A stretch of DNA of 64,000 bases from the NCBI RefSeq assembly GCF_024639375.1, contig NZ_JAHEIM010000011.1, positions 54,124 to 118,123 on the forward strand, given 5' to 3'. Numbering within the stretch: position 1 is the first letter of the stretch; every line of letters begins with the position of its first letter. Below, one piece after another: positions 15,981-25,809 of the stretch. Below the pieces are notes generated by a model. It ran no database searches, was not told where the DNA came from, and worked only from the letters and a program-made list of their open reading frames with translations. Both the position numbers and the translations under genes were made by a program. Source of the DNA: Rhodoluna sp. (GTDB taxonomy: Bacteria; Actinomycetota; Actinomycetes; Actinomycetales; Microbacteriaceae).

Positions 15981-17493
15981 CGACGAGATTATTTCTCCGG
16001 CACTCGGTGTGTTCGGTTGGGCCCGATGGATCTGGCGCCAACTAACTTCAATGCGCACCGCGCTGATTTTGCTTTTGATGTTGGCGGTCGCAGCAGTTCC
16101 TGGTTCGATTTTTCCGCAACGCTCTGCAGACCCAAATGGTGTGACGCAATATTTTGACGCCAACCCAACTCTTGCGCCGATTCTTGATTCAGTTCAACTT
16201 TTTGATGTTTACAGCAGCTCATGGTTCTCTGCAATTTACATTTTGCTTTTCATCTCGTTGATTGGTTGCGTGTTGCCGCGCACCGCTGTGCACTTCGATG
16301 CATTGCGCTCGGCACCGCCAGCAGCACCTCGAATTTTCTCTCGCATGCCGGCACACATCGAAGTTGCTAGCAAGCGCGGCAAGTTAGTTGAGCGCGCAAC
16401 TGCTTTGCTAAAGAAGCAGGGCTACCGCGTTGTGGTTGATGGCGATGCGGTTTCTGCCGAACGCGGTTATCTGCGCGAAACCGGAAACCTCGTTTTTCAC
16501 TTCTCACTAATTGGAGTGCTGCTTGCAGTTGGCATCGGTGGTGGCATGAGCTACAGCGGTCAACGTGTATTGGTTGAGGGCGAAACTTTTGTAAACAACT
16601 TGGCCGCCTATGACTCATTTGCACCAGGCACATTCTTCAAAGAAGCCGAGCTAGTGCCATTCAGCATGACACTGCAAAAGTTCAAAGCCGAGTTTGACAT
16701 TCGCCCAACCAGCAAAGGCATGCCACTCGACTTTCGCGCTCAGGTGACCACAAAGCTGGGCGTTGATGGCAAAGAAAAGAGCACGGTTATCCGCGTTAAT
16801 GAACCACTCGAAATGCCAAATGCCAAGGTCTACCTAACCGGCAACGGTTATGCCCCGGTGATGACCATTCGCGATGCAGACGGCAACATTGTTTACTCGG
16901 GTGCCACCGCATTCTTGCCACAGTCGAGCACCTACACATCGCTCGGTGTAATCAAGGTTCCAGACACCGCACGCCAATTTGGCATCATCGCGTTTTTCTA
17001 TCCAACGGTTGATGAACTGACAACCGGTGCATTGACCTCTTTGTTCCCGGCGCCAATCGATCCGATGCTAACCATGAACGTTTATGCGGGTGATCTTGGC
17101 CTAGATGGCGGAGTGCCGCGCAATGTTTATGCCCTCGACACCTCAAACATGACTCAGGTGGCTGGCGGCAAGAGTGGTGTGAAGGGCTTGCGTCTAAAGC
17201 TTGGCGAAAGCGCCGAGCTGCCTAACGGTTTGGGCACCGTGAGCTTTGATGGTCTCAAGCGTTTTGCTTCTTTGGATGTGGACTACAACCCGGGCGCTCT
17301 GTGGGTGCTGGTGTTTGCGTTGCTATCGCTGGCCGGTTTGACTACCTCGCTATTGGTGCCGCGTCGGCGCGTTTGGGTTCGCAAGACTGAGACCGGATTC
17401 GAAGTGGCAGCTCTGGCCCGTGGCGATGACCCTATTCTTGAAAAGGTTGTCAACGAAGTTGCAACAGCTCTAACTCAGAAAGATAAGAAATGA
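15946..17493 (+). CDS. resB: Cytochrome c biogenesis protein ResB
   Basis: Component of the system II cytochrome c synthase that moves heme outward and attaches it to apocytochrome. The frame is open from 15886, but the ATG at 15946 (MRCLVISNLQSNDEI) is preferred as it limits overlap with ccdA; nearby TTG codons at 15955 and 15970 are alternatives. About 515 residues: transmembrane helices near 35-55, 90-110 and 185-205, a large extracytoplasmic domain, and a last helix near 450-470 (ALWVLVFALLSLAGL). It overlaps ccsB by 4 bp. Confidence 0.92.
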   Translation: MRCLVISNLQSNDEIISPALGVFGWARWIWRQLTSMRTALILLLMLAVAAVPGSIFPQRSADPNGVTQYFDANPTLAPILDSVQLFDVYSSSWFSAIYILLFISLIGCVLPRTAVHFDALRSAPPAAPRIFSRMPAHIEVASKRGKLVERATALLKKQGYRVVVDGDAVSAERGYLRETGNLVFHFSLIGVLLAVGIGGGMSYSGQRVLVEGETFVNNLAAYDSFAPGTFFKEAELVPFSMTLQKFKAEFDIRPTSKGMPLDFRAQVTTKLGVDGKEKSTVIRVNEPLEMPNAKVYLTGNGYAPVMTIRDADGNIVYSGATAFLPQSSTYTSLGVIKVPDTARQFGIIAFFYPTVDELTTGALTSLFPAPIDPMLTMNVYAGDLGLDGGVPRNVYALDTSNMTQVAGGKSGVKGLRLKLGESAELPNGLGTVSFDGLKRFASLDVDYNPGALWVLVFALLSLAGLTTSLLVPRRRVWVRKTETGFEVAALARGDDPILEKVVNEVATALTQKDKK

Positions 17494-18404
17494 CCCCAGT
17501 TGCCCTGAACGACAGTCTTTCGCAGATCTCACTGCTTTTCATTTATGGAGCAATGCTGGTCTATACCGTTTCTTTCTTGTCATTCAGCTGGCAACTAACT
17601 CGCCTAAGCAGCGACAAGAAAAAGATTCGCGCCGGGGCATCTCAGCTTGAGCGTGTGGGCATCACACTTTTGATTATGGCCGATGTGCTTCACGGTGTTG
17701 GTGTGATTCTTCGAGGCATTGCCGCCTCACGTGTGCCTTGGGCAAACATGTATGAATTCTCAATCACCGGTTCATTCATCGTGGTCACAATTTTCTTGAT
17801 CGCACTCAAGATTCGCGACATCCGCTTGATTGCAGCTTTTGTTTCTGGCTTCAATCTTTTGATTCTTGGCGTCGCCACCACCGTCTTTTATGTTCGTGTG
17901 GCTCCACTGCCGCCAGCACTGCAGAGTTATTGGTTGGTGATTCACGTTTTGGTTGCCGTGTTGGCAACCGCATTCTTCAACATCGCCGCAGCGCTTTCGA
18001 TTGCTTACATTTTCAAGACTGCTAAGTGGGTTGAGAATTCAAAGCTCAAGTTGGTTGGCGCGATGCGTCGCATCCTCGGATTGTTTCCAAACGAAGAAAA
18101 GCTCGAGCGTCTTGCTTACCGCTTCAACATCATCGGTTTCATTCTTTGGACCTTCACTTTGATCGCCGGCGCCATCTGGGCCGAGCGGGCCTGGCACCGC
18201 TATTGGGGCTGGGACACCAAAGAAGTTTGGACCTTCATCATCTGGACTATCTATGCCGGCTACCTGCACGCCAATGCAACTCGAGGTTGGACGGGCAAGC
18301 GTTCAGCTTGGTTGGCCGTGGTTGGTTTCGTGGCGATTCTGTTTAACTTCACAGTTGTGAACCTGTTCTTCAAGGGTCTTCACGTTTACAGTGGCCTCAA
18401 GTAA
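17490..18404 (+). CDS. ccsB: Cytochrome c biogenesis protein CcsB/CcsA (heme handling)
   Basis: Polytopic heme-handling protein of 304 residues, partner of ResB in system II. The WWD-type heme motif is YWGWDTKEVWTFIIW near residue 232, with flanking histidines (AERAWHRYWGW, YLHANATRGW, and VIHVLVAVLA near 150). About eight transmembrane helices. The ATG overlaps the resB stop (ATGA). Its 3' end overlaps menC by 14 bp, linking cytochrome assembly with menaquinone synthesis in one transcript. Confidence 0.93.
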   Translation: MTPVALNDSLSQISLLFIYGAMLVYTVSFLSFSWQLTRLSSDKKKIRAGASQLERVGITLLIMADVLHGVGVILRGIAASRVPWANMYEFSITGSFIVVTIFLIALKIRDIRLIAAFVSGFNLLILGVATTVFYVRVAPLPPALQSYWLVIHVLVAVLATAFFNIAAALSIAYIFKTAKWVENSKLKLVGAMRRILGLFPNEEKLERLAYRFNIIGFILWTFTLIAGAIWAERAWHRYWGWDTKEVWTFIIWTIYAGYLHANATRGWTGKRSAWLAVVGFVAILFNFTVVNLFFKGLHVYSGLK

Positions 18405-19389
18405 GCCAACTCTCGATGAGCTGCTCGCAAACGCGCGAGTGGTGGCATTACCGCTGCGCACTAAATTCCGCGGATTACTAGAACGCGAACTTTTGTTATT
18501 CGAAGGCCAAATGGGCTGGGCCGAGTGGTCACCATTTGTTGAGTATGGCGACGAAGAAGCAGCACTCTGGTTGCGTGCCGCAATCGAGTTTGGTTATAGC
18601 GAAATGCCGCCACTGCATCGCGATTCAATTTCGGTGAATGCAATCTTGCCAGCTGTGCCGCTGGAACAAATTGAAAAGGTGCTCAAAGGTTTTGGTGAAT
18701 TCAGCACCGTCAAAATTAAGGTGGCCGAACCCGGGCACACTCTGCAACAAGATTTGGCTCGAGTGCTTCGCGTGCACGAGCTGCACCCAAATGCAAAAAT
18801 TCGACTTGACGCCAACGGCGGCTATTCAATCGACGAAGCGCAATCGCTGGCATTTGCTCTGGTCGACGAAGGCGTGCCGCTTGATTACCTTGAGCAGCCA
18901 GTTGGCACCATCGCTCAAATGGCAGAACTTCGACTCAAGCTTTCACGCATCGGGGTAAAAATTGCTGCGGATGAATCGGTGCGAAAAGTTAGCGACCCGC
19001 TCGCGGTGGCGCAGTCCGGGGCAGCCGACATTCTGGTTCTCAAAGCAGCACCACTTGGCGGTATCCGCAATTCCCTTGCGATTGCAGCCGAAGCGGGCTT
19101 GCCAGTTGTGGTCAGTAGTGCGCTCGAGTCATCCGTAGGCCTTTCAATGGGAGCTCACCTGGCTGCCGCGCTGCCCAACCTTGAGTTTGATTGCGGCCTG
19201 GCCACTGGGCATTTGCTGGCTGGCGATGTGACTCGTGAACCGCTCGTGTCAGTTGGTGGCAAACTGCCGGTTCGCCGTGTGGCCGTCGACGCAGCCAAGC
19301 TAGACCTGTTTGCCGCCGATGACCACCGCATGGATTGGTGGTTGGAGCGTTTGTCTCGCGTTTATGGGCTGGCAACCGGCCCAAGTTAG
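18391..19389 (+). CDS. menC: o-Succinylbenzoate synthase
   Basis: Enolase-superfamily enzyme dehydrating SHCHC to o-succinylbenzoate in menaquinone synthesis. Residues fitting the family: the KIKV lysine region near 109, the metal ligands in RLDANGGY (Asp about 148), EQPV (Glu about 169) and ADESV (Asp about 194), and a late catalytic Lys in VLKAAPLGG (about 216). 332 residues is usual for the actinobacterial form. GTG start at 18391, inside ccsB. Confidence 0.92.
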   Translation: MASSKPTLDELLANARVVALPLRTKFRGLLERELLLFEGQMGWAEWSPFVEYGDEEAALWLRAAIEFGYSEMPPLHRDSISVNAILPAVPLEQIEKVLKGFGEFSTVKIKVAEPGHTLQQDLARVLRVHELHPNAKIRLDANGGYSIDEAQSLAFALVDEGVPLDYLEQPVGTIAQMAELRLKLSRIGVKIAADESVRKVSDPLAVAQSGAADILVLKAAPLGGIRNSLAIAAEAGLPVVVSSALESSVGLSMGAHLAAALPNLEFDCGLATGHLLAGDVTREPLVSVGGKLPVRRVAVDAAKLDLFAADDHRMDWWLERLSRVYGLATGPS

Positions 19390-19398
19390 GGTTGATGC

Positions 19399-20310
19399 AT
19401 GGCAAGCAAAGTTTCTGAGCTCTTTGACGAGCATATCTGGCGCGAGGTGCCGGGCTTCGAGCAACTCGAAGACATTACCTATCACAAGCACATTTCGCTT
19501 GGAATTGTGCGCGTTGCATTCAACCGCCCAGAGGTAAGAAACGCATTCCGTCCAAAGACTGTCGACGAACTTCACCGCACACTAGATCACGCTCGCATGG
19601 ACTCAAAGGTGGGCGTAGTTTTGCTAACCGGCAACGGCCCATCGGTTAAGGATGGCGGCTGGGCATTTTGCAGCGGTGGCGATCAGCGCGTGCGCGGCCG
19701 TGATGGCTATAAATATGCCGAAGGTGAAACTGCAGAATCAATCGACCCGGCTCGTTCTGGCCGTTTGCACATTCTTGAAGTTCAGCGCCTAATTCGTTTT
19801 ATGCCAAAAGTTGTCATCGCACTTGTGCCAGGTTGGGCTGCCGGTGGCGGTCACTCGCTCAACGTGGTTGCCGATCTTTCAATTGCCAGTGCAGAGCACG
19901 CAAAGTTCAAGCAGACCGATGCCGATGTTGGTTCGTTTGATGCCGGTTATGGCAGCGCATACCTTGCTCGCCAGGTTGGTCAAAAGTTTGCCCGCGAAAT
20001 TTTCTTTCTTGGCGAAGAATATTCATCCCAGCGCGCCTATGAAATGGGCGTTGTAAACAAAGTCGTTGCTCACGCCGAACTTGAAAAAGTTGGCGTTGAG
20101 TGGGGCGCAGAAATTCTGCGCAAGTCACCGCAGTCGGTTCGCATGCTGAAGTATGCGTTCAACATGGTTGACGACGGTTTGGTTGGCCAACAACTATTCG
20201 CTGGTGAAGCAACTCGCTTGGCTTATGGCACTGATGAAGCAGTTGAAGGTCGCGACTCGTTCTTGCAAAAGCGCGAACCCGACTGGTCGCCTTTTCCTTG
20301 GCAGTTCTAA
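19399..20310 (+). CDS. menB: 1,4-dihydroxy-2-naphthoyl-CoA synthase
   Basis: Crotonase-fold enzyme closing the second ring of the naphthoquinone head group from o-succinylbenzoyl-CoA. 303 residues. Diagnostic segments: the disordered loop GGDQRVRGRDGY near 94-105, the oxyanion-hole region VVIALVPGWAAGGGHSL, and the catalytic FDAGYGSAYLARQVG block (Asp about 175). TAGGGT (19387-19392) ends 6 nt before the ATG, so this gene can also be expressed from its own leaderless promoter within the cluster. Confidence 0.95.
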   Translation: MASKVSELFDEHIWREVPGFEQLEDITYHKHISLGIVRVAFNRPEVRNAFRPKTVDELHRTLDHARMDSKVGVVLLTGNGPSVKDGGWAFCSGGDQRVRGRDGYKYAEGETAESIDPARSGRLHILEVQRLIRFMPKVVIALVPGWAAGGGHSLNVVADLSIASAEHAKFKQTDADVGSFDAGYGSAYLARQVGQKFAREIFFLGEEYSSQRAYEMGVVNKVVAHAELEKVGVEWGAEILRKSPQSVRMLKYAFNMVDDGLVGQQLFAGEATRLAYGTDEAVEGRDSFLQKREPDWSPFPWQF

Positions 20311-20325
20311 ACACAAGAGCAAATT

Positions 20326-21426
20326 GTGCTTGAGCTAAAACTTGTTGCCGCAAACGACACCTTTGGCGCACTCATTGCACTCGGTGAAATGCTCGCCGGC
20401 AAGCACGCAGTTTTTATCACCGCTCCAGAAATCAACGGCAAGATGCCAGATCAGCACGGCCTACCGAACGAGGTTGATGAATCGGGTGCGCTGATTGTTG
20501 AAACCTCGGGCTCAACTGGTGTTCCAAAACGAATCGAACTTTCTCGCGAAGCCTTGTTGGCCAGTGCGCTCGCTTCTCAAGAGCGCCTCGGCGGGCCGGG
20601 GCAGTGGCTCTTGGCACTACCAACCAACTACATCGCCGGCAGTAACGTTTTGGTTCGCTCCTTGGTGGCCGAGACGCAGCCAATCTTGATGAACACTTCG
20701 GTGCCATTTACCGCGGATGCTTTCGCGCGTGCTGCCAGCCTGATGACTGGTGAGCGCCGATACACATCCCTAGTGCCAACGCAGTTGAATCGCTTGGCTC
20801 AGGCGGTTGACCAAGACCCTTACCTGCTGAACCAGATGCTCAAGTTTGATGCCATTTTGATTGGTGGCCAGGCGCCACAGCCCGAGGTGCTGCAGAAATT
20901 GCGCACCCTTGGCGTGCGCATTGTGGTCACCTATGGCATGACCGAAACCTGCGGTGGTTGTGTTTACGACGGAGTGCCTCTCGAGGGTGTTGAGCTTGAT
21001 TTGCGCGGGGGAGTGATTGTGGTTTCGGGGCCGGTGTTGGCGAATGGTTTTGCACCTGCGTTTGTGACTAACGACCTTGGCGAATTTGATTCCACTGGCA
21101 AACTCACCGTGTTGGGTCGGGCCGATCGAGTTTTGATTTCTGGCGGCATCAAGATTTCGCTAGATCGCGTTGAACAGATTTTGCACGGAGTAAATGGCGT
21201 TAGCGATGTTGCTGCTTCATCAATTCAAGATGTTGAATGGGGCGAGCGTGTGGGTGTGGTTTATGTTGGCAGCCCAGAGGTAGCCGACGACATGGCAACC
21301 GCGCTTGCAAATGACCTTGGTCCAGCCGGTCGCCCAGTTCGAATTCTGCGAGTAGATAAACTGCCTAAGTTGTTCACTGGCAAAGCAGATCTGCGAGCAA
21401 TAAAACAACTCTTTGAGGAGAAATGA
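20326..21426 (+). CDS. menE: o-Succinylbenzoate--CoA ligase
   Basis: Adenylate-forming enzyme activating o-succinylbenzoate to its CoA ester. 366 residues, the short actinobacterial form. The P-loop is VETSGSTGVPKRIELS near 60-75; motif A5 is VTYGMTETCGG near 203; the hinge and C-terminal motif are LGRADRVLISGGIKISLDRVE; and the catalytic Lys is KLFTGKADLRAI near the C terminus. GTG start. It overlaps menA. Confidence 0.93.
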   Translation: MLELKLVAANDTFGALIALGEMLAGKHAVFITAPEINGKMPDQHGLPNEVDESGALIVETSGSTGVPKRIELSREALLASALASQERLGGPGQWLLALPTNYIAGSNVLVRSLVAETQPILMNTSVPFTADAFARAASLMTGERRYTSLVPTQLNRLAQAVDQDPYLLNQMLKFDAILIGGQAPQPEVLQKLRTLGVRIVVTYGMTETCGGCVYDGVPLEGVELDLRGGVIVVSGPVLANGFAPAFVTNDLGEFDSTGKLTVLGRADRVLISGGIKISLDRVEQILHGVNGVSDVAASSIQDVEWGERVGVVYVGSPEVADDMATALANDLGPAGRPVRILRVDKLPKLFTGKADLRAIKQLFEEK

Positions 21427-22322
21427 TGTCGAAGCGCAAAAAGAATGTGCAACTTTGGATCGAAGGCGCTCGCCTGCGCACACTGCCACTTGCAATTGCA
21501 CCTATTGCAATTGGCGCAGGTGCTTCAGCTTCGGCTAATCAGTTCTCGCTGGGTCTAACGCTTTTGGCTTTGGCCGTGGCCTTGTTTTTGCAGATCGGCG
21601 TGAACTACGCCAATGATTACTCCGATGGAATTCGCGGCACCGACGACAAACGAGTTGGCCCGCTTCGCCTAACCGGCTCAAAATCGGTAAAGCCACAGGC
21701 CGTTAAAAACGCAGCCTTCATTTTCTTTGCACTTGCCGCGCTCGCCGGATTGGCAATTGTGTTGCTAACCCAGCACTGGTGGTTCTTGCCAGTTGGCGCA
21801 GCTTCGATTGTTGCGGCCTGGTTTTACACCGGTGGCAAAAATCCATACGGCTATGCCGGCCTCGGAGAACTAGCCGTATTTATTTTCTTCGGCTTAGTTG
21901 CCACCTATGGCACCGCATACATTCAGATTGGTCGCTTCGATTTGAATGCACTTCTCGGCGGAACAGCCACCGGCCTGTTTGCATCCGCGGTATTGATGGT
22001 CAACAACATTCGCGACATCGACACCGATAAGCACGTTGGCAAGCGCACGCTCGCGGTGAAGCTAGGCAAGCGTTGGGCCAAGGCGTTGTTCTTTGCGATG
22101 ATTTGGTTGCCAATGGGGCTGCTGGTTGCCTACCCCGTGATTTACCCGGCTACATTCTTTGCCTGGGCAGTGGCCTTCATGTTGATTCCGGTCACCCTCA
22201 TCGTGGCAACGGCCAAGACTCCAAAAGAGTTGATCTTGGCTCTGAAGCTCACTAGTTTTGCGGCCCTGGGCTATGCCCTGTTGTTTGGGTTTGGCTTAGC
22301 GGCCATCAACTTTGCTATTTAG
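21423..22322 (+). CDS. menA: 1,4-dihydroxy-2-naphthoate polyprenyltransferase
   Basis: Membrane UbiA-family prenyltransferase attaching the polyprenyl tail to DHNA. 299 residues with eight or nine helices. The first aspartate-rich motif is NYANDYSDGIRGTDD (about 60-75) and the second is NNIRDIDTDKHVGKRTLAV (about 195-210). Two ATG codons are adjacent (21423 and 21426); GGAG at 21417-21420 is better spaced for the second. It overlaps menE by 4 bp and converges with the DUF4229 gene by 8 bp. Confidence 0.94.
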   Translation: MMSKRKKNVQLWIEGARLRTLPLAIAPIAIGAGASASANQFSLGLTLLALAVALFLQIGVNYANDYSDGIRGTDDKRVGPLRLTGSKSVKPQAVKNAAFIFFALAALAGLAIVLLTQHWWFLPVGAASIVAAWFYTGGKNPYGYAGLGELAVFIFFGLVATYGTAYIQIGRFDLNALLGGTATGLFASAVLMVNNIRDIDTDKHVGKRTLAVKLGKRWAKALFFAMIWLPMGLLVAYPVIYPATFFAWAVAFMLIPVTLIVATAKTPKELILALKLTSFAALGYALLFGFGLAAINFAI

Positions 22323-22590
22323 CGCTGTCTTCGGCTGAGTCTGAGGTTTCGGCCGGCTTGCCATCTTCAGCAATGGTGTCGCGGTCTGCCTTGTTCTGGC
22401 GTGCCTTATAAATAGCCTCGGATACCGCTGAACGCTGCTTGCCCAAGAACAAAATCGAGATTGCCAGTGAAAGCACTGCCGCAATTAGGGCCGCGAAGAA
22501 CGCATCGAACCGCAACAAAAGCATGATTGCCAGAATGCCGGCAAAGATGCCAACGCGAATAGCTGCATAAACGAGCCAAGGGTTTTTCAT
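22315..22590 (-). CDS. DUF4229 small membrane protein
   Basis: A 91-residue protein with two transmembrane helices (about 8-25 and 30-47), a conserved-looking LGKQRSAVSEAIYKARQNKADRD segment and an acidic tail. This pattern and the place next to menA match the actinobacterial DUF4229 family. TAGACT (complement of 22597-22602) ends 6 nt before the ATG: probably leaderless. Function unknown. Confidence 0.75.
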   Translation of the reverse strand: MKNPWLVYAAIRVGIFAGILAIMLLLRFDAFFAALIAAVLSLAISILFLGKQRSAVSEAIYKARQNKADRDTIAEDGKPAETSDSAEDSAK

Positions 22591-22596
22591 GGAATA

Positions 22597-22622
22597 AGTC
22601 TAAGTTTGCCGCTGGTTAGAGT
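22597..22622. promoter_or_regulatory. Divergent leaderless promoters (DUF4229 / small membrane protein)
   Basis: Back-to-back -10 boxes: TAGACT on the minus strand (22597-22602) and TAGAGT on the plus strand (22617-22622), each ending 6 nt before its start codon. Confidence 0.6.
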
Positions 22623-22628
22623 TAACCC

Positions 22629-22856
22629 ATGAAGTGGATTGTCTTTGTTGCCATCGCGGCCGGAATCTTGGCGATTTTCGGCCTGGTCTATGGCATTAGC
22701 TTTTTGGTTGAGCGCTCGCGCCGATCAAAGGCAAAGTCAAAATCTACTGCCCCGGATGACGACCCGAAGTTTCTTCGCGATCTGGCCGAGCGCCTAAAGC
22801 AGCAAGAGGAAAAAGACAAAGACAAAGACGATGAGGGCAAAACCGGTGAGCAGTAA
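22629..22856 (+). CDS. Small membrane-anchored charged protein
   Basis: A 75-residue protein: one N-terminal helix (about 4-26), then a strongly charged cytoplasmic tail ending in an acidic and lysine-rich repeat (KQQEEKDKDKDDEGK). It precedes menD and overlaps its likely start by 11 bp, so the two are co-translated. No known family is recognised. Confidence 0.65.
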   Translation: MKWIVFVAIAAGILAIFGLVYGISFLVERSRRSKAKSKSTAPDDDPKFLRDLAERLKQQEEKDKDKDDEGKTGEQ

Positions 22857-24423
22857 TTCACCAGCCCAAGCTTTTTCTGCCACCCTCCTCGCTGCCCTAG
22901 CAAAAGCTGGCGTGCGCAATTTCTTTTTAGCTCCCGGTGCGCGTTCGCAAAGTCTGGCAATTGCAGTTGGCCAACTTGCCGAAGCAGACAAAATCAAACT
23001 TCACATTCGCTTGGATGAGCGCAGCCTTGGTTTCACCGCACTAGGCGCAGCGCTAACCAGTGGCGAACCTTCGGTAATCATCACAACTTCGGGCACTGCG
23101 GTTGCAAACTTGCACCCGGCGGTTCTTGAAGCGCATCACTCGGGTGTACCACTTATTTTGCTCACCGCAGATCGCCCTCATGAATTGCGCGGTGTTGGTG
23201 CCAACCAAACCACAAACCAAGTTGGCCTTTTTGCCGATGCGGTGCGCGAGTGCGTTGACGTGCCTGCACCAAACGGCAACGATGGAGAATTGCGCGAGGC
23301 GGCTGAGCTTGCAACAAATGCAATTGCTGTTGCCATGGGTTACGACGGTGACCAGCCCGGTCCGGTGCAATTGAACTTGGCTTTTCGCGAACCACTTTCG
23401 GCCACCGAACCAAACGCGGCAACTCTGAACCCTCAGGTTGCACTGCCAAACATTTTTGAACCGAATCCAGATTTCGCTTTGCTGAGTGCAGCGTTGCCAA
23501 CCGTTGTGGTGGCTGGTGCAGGTGCGGGCGAAGATGCAATTGAATTGGCCGAGGCTTTTGGTTGGCCGCTTTTTGCTGAACCGTCATCCGGGGCGCGTGC
23601 AGGTGCAAACGCAATTTTGAAATATCGCAAACTGCTCGACGAGCACGCTCAACTAACCAACGAAATTAGACGCGTGATTGTTTTGGGTAAACCGACTCTT
23701 GGCCGTGCAGTGATTCAATTGATGTTTGCACCCGAGGTTGAAGTTGTTGTGGTGCGAAGCAAAACTATGGGGTACTTCGATGTGTCTCGCCGTGCCGCAC
23801 ACGTGGTTGATGAAATCACTGTCGACGATGAGGTTGATTTTGAGTGGCTAGAGCGCTGGCGCCTTGCCGATGCGCGACACACCGCGGATGCCGGCGCAGA
23901 GCTTGACCGTCGCGCCCTGGTTGAAGCGGTCTGGGGTGCCACCACTGGCGCCGATCAATTGTTGCTCGGGGCATCGCGCCTGATTCGCGAGGCCGATGTT
24001 TGGGCTCCGGCCAAGGCCATCCGAGTGTTTTCAAATCGCGGGCTGGCTGGCATAGACGGAACTGTTGCCACGGCAACCGGCATTGCTCTGGTTGAGCGTG
24101 AAGGCACAACTCGCGCGCTGATGGGCGACCTAACCCTGTTGCACGATGCTGGTTCATTGTCTATCGACAAACAAGACGGCGATCTGAACCTTCAGCTGAT
24201 TGTTGGCAACGACCACGGTGGCACAATCTTTAATTCTCTCGAGATGGCGCAGACACTTTCACCGCAAATGTTTGAGCGACTCTTTCAAACTCCGCAGCAA
24301 GCAGATTTGTGGGCACTGGCACAGGCTTATGGTTGGCAATATTTGCGAGTCGAATCTCGTGGCCAACTTGACGAGGCGCTGGCAACTTCGGGCCGTGTGC
24401 TAATTGATGTGCGGTTGAGCTAA
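22846..24423 (+). CDS. menD: SEPHCHC synthase (menaquinone synthesis)
   Basis: Thiamine-diphosphate enzyme joining isochorismate and 2-oxoglutarate. The GTG at 22846 is preferred over the ATG at 22831: AGGG at 22834-22837 is well spaced and the protein starts VSSNSPAQAFSATLLAAL. About 525 residues. The N-terminal PYR domain has LAPGARSQSLAIA and TSGTAVANLHPAVLEAHHSGVPL; the C-terminal PP domain has MGDLTLLHDAG and the ThDP-binding NDHGGTIFNSLE. It converges with menF with a gap of 2 bp. Confidence 0.94.
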   Translation: MSSNSPAQAFSATLLAALAKAGVRNFFLAPGARSQSLAIAVGQLAEADKIKLHIRLDERSLGFTALGAALTSGEPSVIITTSGTAVANLHPAVLEAHHSGVPLILLTADRPHELRGVGANQTTNQVGLFADAVRECVDVPAPNGNDGELREAAELATNAIAVAMGYDGDQPGPVQLNLAFREPLSATEPNAATLNPQVALPNIFEPNPDFALLSAALPTVVVAGAGAGEDAIELAEAFGWPLFAEPSSGARAGANAILKYRKLLDEHAQLTNEIRRVIVLGKPTLGRAVIQLMFAPEVEVVVVRSKTMGYFDVSRRAAHVVDEITVDDEVDFEWLERWRLADARHTADAGAELDRRALVEAVWGATTGADQLLLGASRLIREADVWAPAKAIRVFSNRGLAGIDGTVATATGIALVEREGTTRALMGDLTLLHDAGSLSIDKQDGDLNLQLIVGNDHGGTIFNSLEMAQTLSPQMFERLFQTPQQADLWALAQAYGWQYLRVESRGQLDEALATSGRVLIDVRLS

Positions 24424-24425
24424 AG

Positions 24426-25691
24426 CTAAATTAGCGCGTCGCGAATTGGGCGAAACTTCAATTCGGTTTCTTCTAGTTCTGCATCGGCGGTTGAGCCGGC
24501 AACAATTCCGCAACCAGCAAATGCACGAATAATTAGTTCGCTGGCCTGTGACGCATCGGAGTGGTCGAGTTGTGTCTTGTTCATTTTTTCAAGTTGCGCA
24601 CCGCGCAATGCGATTGCCCACTCGCCATCGCCATCTGCGCCAATCCAACCAACTGGCCCGGCATAACGACCACGGTCGATGTCTTCAATCTTTGAAATCG
24701 CACTCAGCGCTTTTGCGGTTGGAGTGCCAGCAACTGCAGCAGTTGGGTGAAGCGCCGCAGCAAGGTCGAGCACCGATGAATCTTGCTTGAGCACGCCGTG
24801 CACATCGCTGGCCAAGTGCCAAAGATTTGGCAGCGCCAAACTAAACGGGTTCGCATCGGCATCAACGTGTTCGCAAAATGGAGTAAGTGCCTCGACCAAT
24901 GAGTTCACGGCAAAGGCGTGTTCATTTTTGTTCTTCTCAGAATCTGCGAGTGCAGCGGCAATTGCTTGATCAACACCTGGGTCCGTTCCGCGACCAGCAG
25001 TGCCCGCCAAAACTCGAGCTGAAACTTGACCGTGTGAAACGCGAACCAAAAGTTCAGGTGAGGCACCAAACATTCCATCAACCGAGTAAACCCAGCAACT
25101 CGGATACTGATTCGCCAATCGCACTAGCGACGGGCGAACATCAAAGTCCACCGCAACAGTTGCGGTGATGTCGCGAGCTAGAACGATTTTCTCAACCTGA
25201 CCCGCGGCAATTTGCTCAAGGGCAGCAGCAACATTCTCTTTGAACTGCGCAGGGCTCACTTGGCCGTTTGCAAAAACGGTTGCGCCGTTGTGCGCATAGG
25301 TTGCCGGCTTCGACCAAAAGTCGTGCGCATCGACGCCATCCACAGTGGTTAACCAAACACGACCATCGCGGCTGCCCAAAACGACTTTGGGCACAATCAG
25401 CGTGCTCGGGGTTTTGCTGGCATCAGAAAAAGCGAGTGTGCCAAAGGCGATTAGGCCGGTGCCCGGCAAGCCGATTGGGTCAACCACCTGTGCGGTGGCC
25501 ACCAGCGCCTGCCACTGGGCGGCCAAATCTTGAATGCGCCCATTTACCGCGGATGACTCGAGGCGCACGGCCTCGCCCCAGCCCACGATGCCTTGGCCAT
25601 TGCGAATAAAGGTGAGCGGATCGCTAGGCAGGTGCTGCAGCAGATCGAAGTCGGCCAGCTCGAGTTCTTGTGTGACAAGCGACAAAGCCAT
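24426..25691 (-). CDS. menF: Isochorismate synthase
   Basis: Chorismate-binding enzyme of 421 residues converting chorismate to isochorismate, the entry to menaquinone synthesis. The C-terminal chorismate-binding domain shows KIVLARDIT, SPELLVRVSHGQVSARVLAGTAGRG, LHPTAAVAGTPTAKAL and GWIGADGDGEWAIALRGA. It has an AGGGG ribosome site before the ATG. Opposite strand to the other men genes, tail to tail with menD. Confidence 0.93.
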   Translation of the reverse strand: MALSLVTQELELADFDLLQHLPSDPLTFIRNGQGIVGWGEAVRLESSAVNGRIQDLAAQWQALVATAQVVDPIGLPGTGLIAFGTLAFSDASKTPSTLIVPKVVLGSRDGRVWLTTVDGVDAHDFWSKPATYAHNGATVFANGQVSPAQFKENVAAALEQIAAGQVEKIVLARDITATVAVDFDVRPSLVRLANQYPSCWVYSVDGMFGASPELLVRVSHGQVSARVLAGTAGRGTDPGVDQAIAAALADSEKNKNEHAFAVNSLVEALTPFCEHVDADANPFSLALPNLWHLASDVHGVLKQDSSVLDLAAALHPTAAVAGTPTAKALSAISKIEDIDRGRYAGPVGWIGADGDGEWAIALRGAQLEKMNKTQLDHSDASQASELIIRAFAGCGIVAGSTADAELEETELKFRPIRDALI

Positions 25692-25809
25692 GGTTTGCCC
25701 CTATCAATCAATCTGTGTGTTCGCTGAGAACCTTGCATCTGGCATTCAGGCAAGCGGCAGCAATAAGTAGTCTAAAACCGAAGAGCTCCTCCGCAGAAAA
25801 GGTGATCAA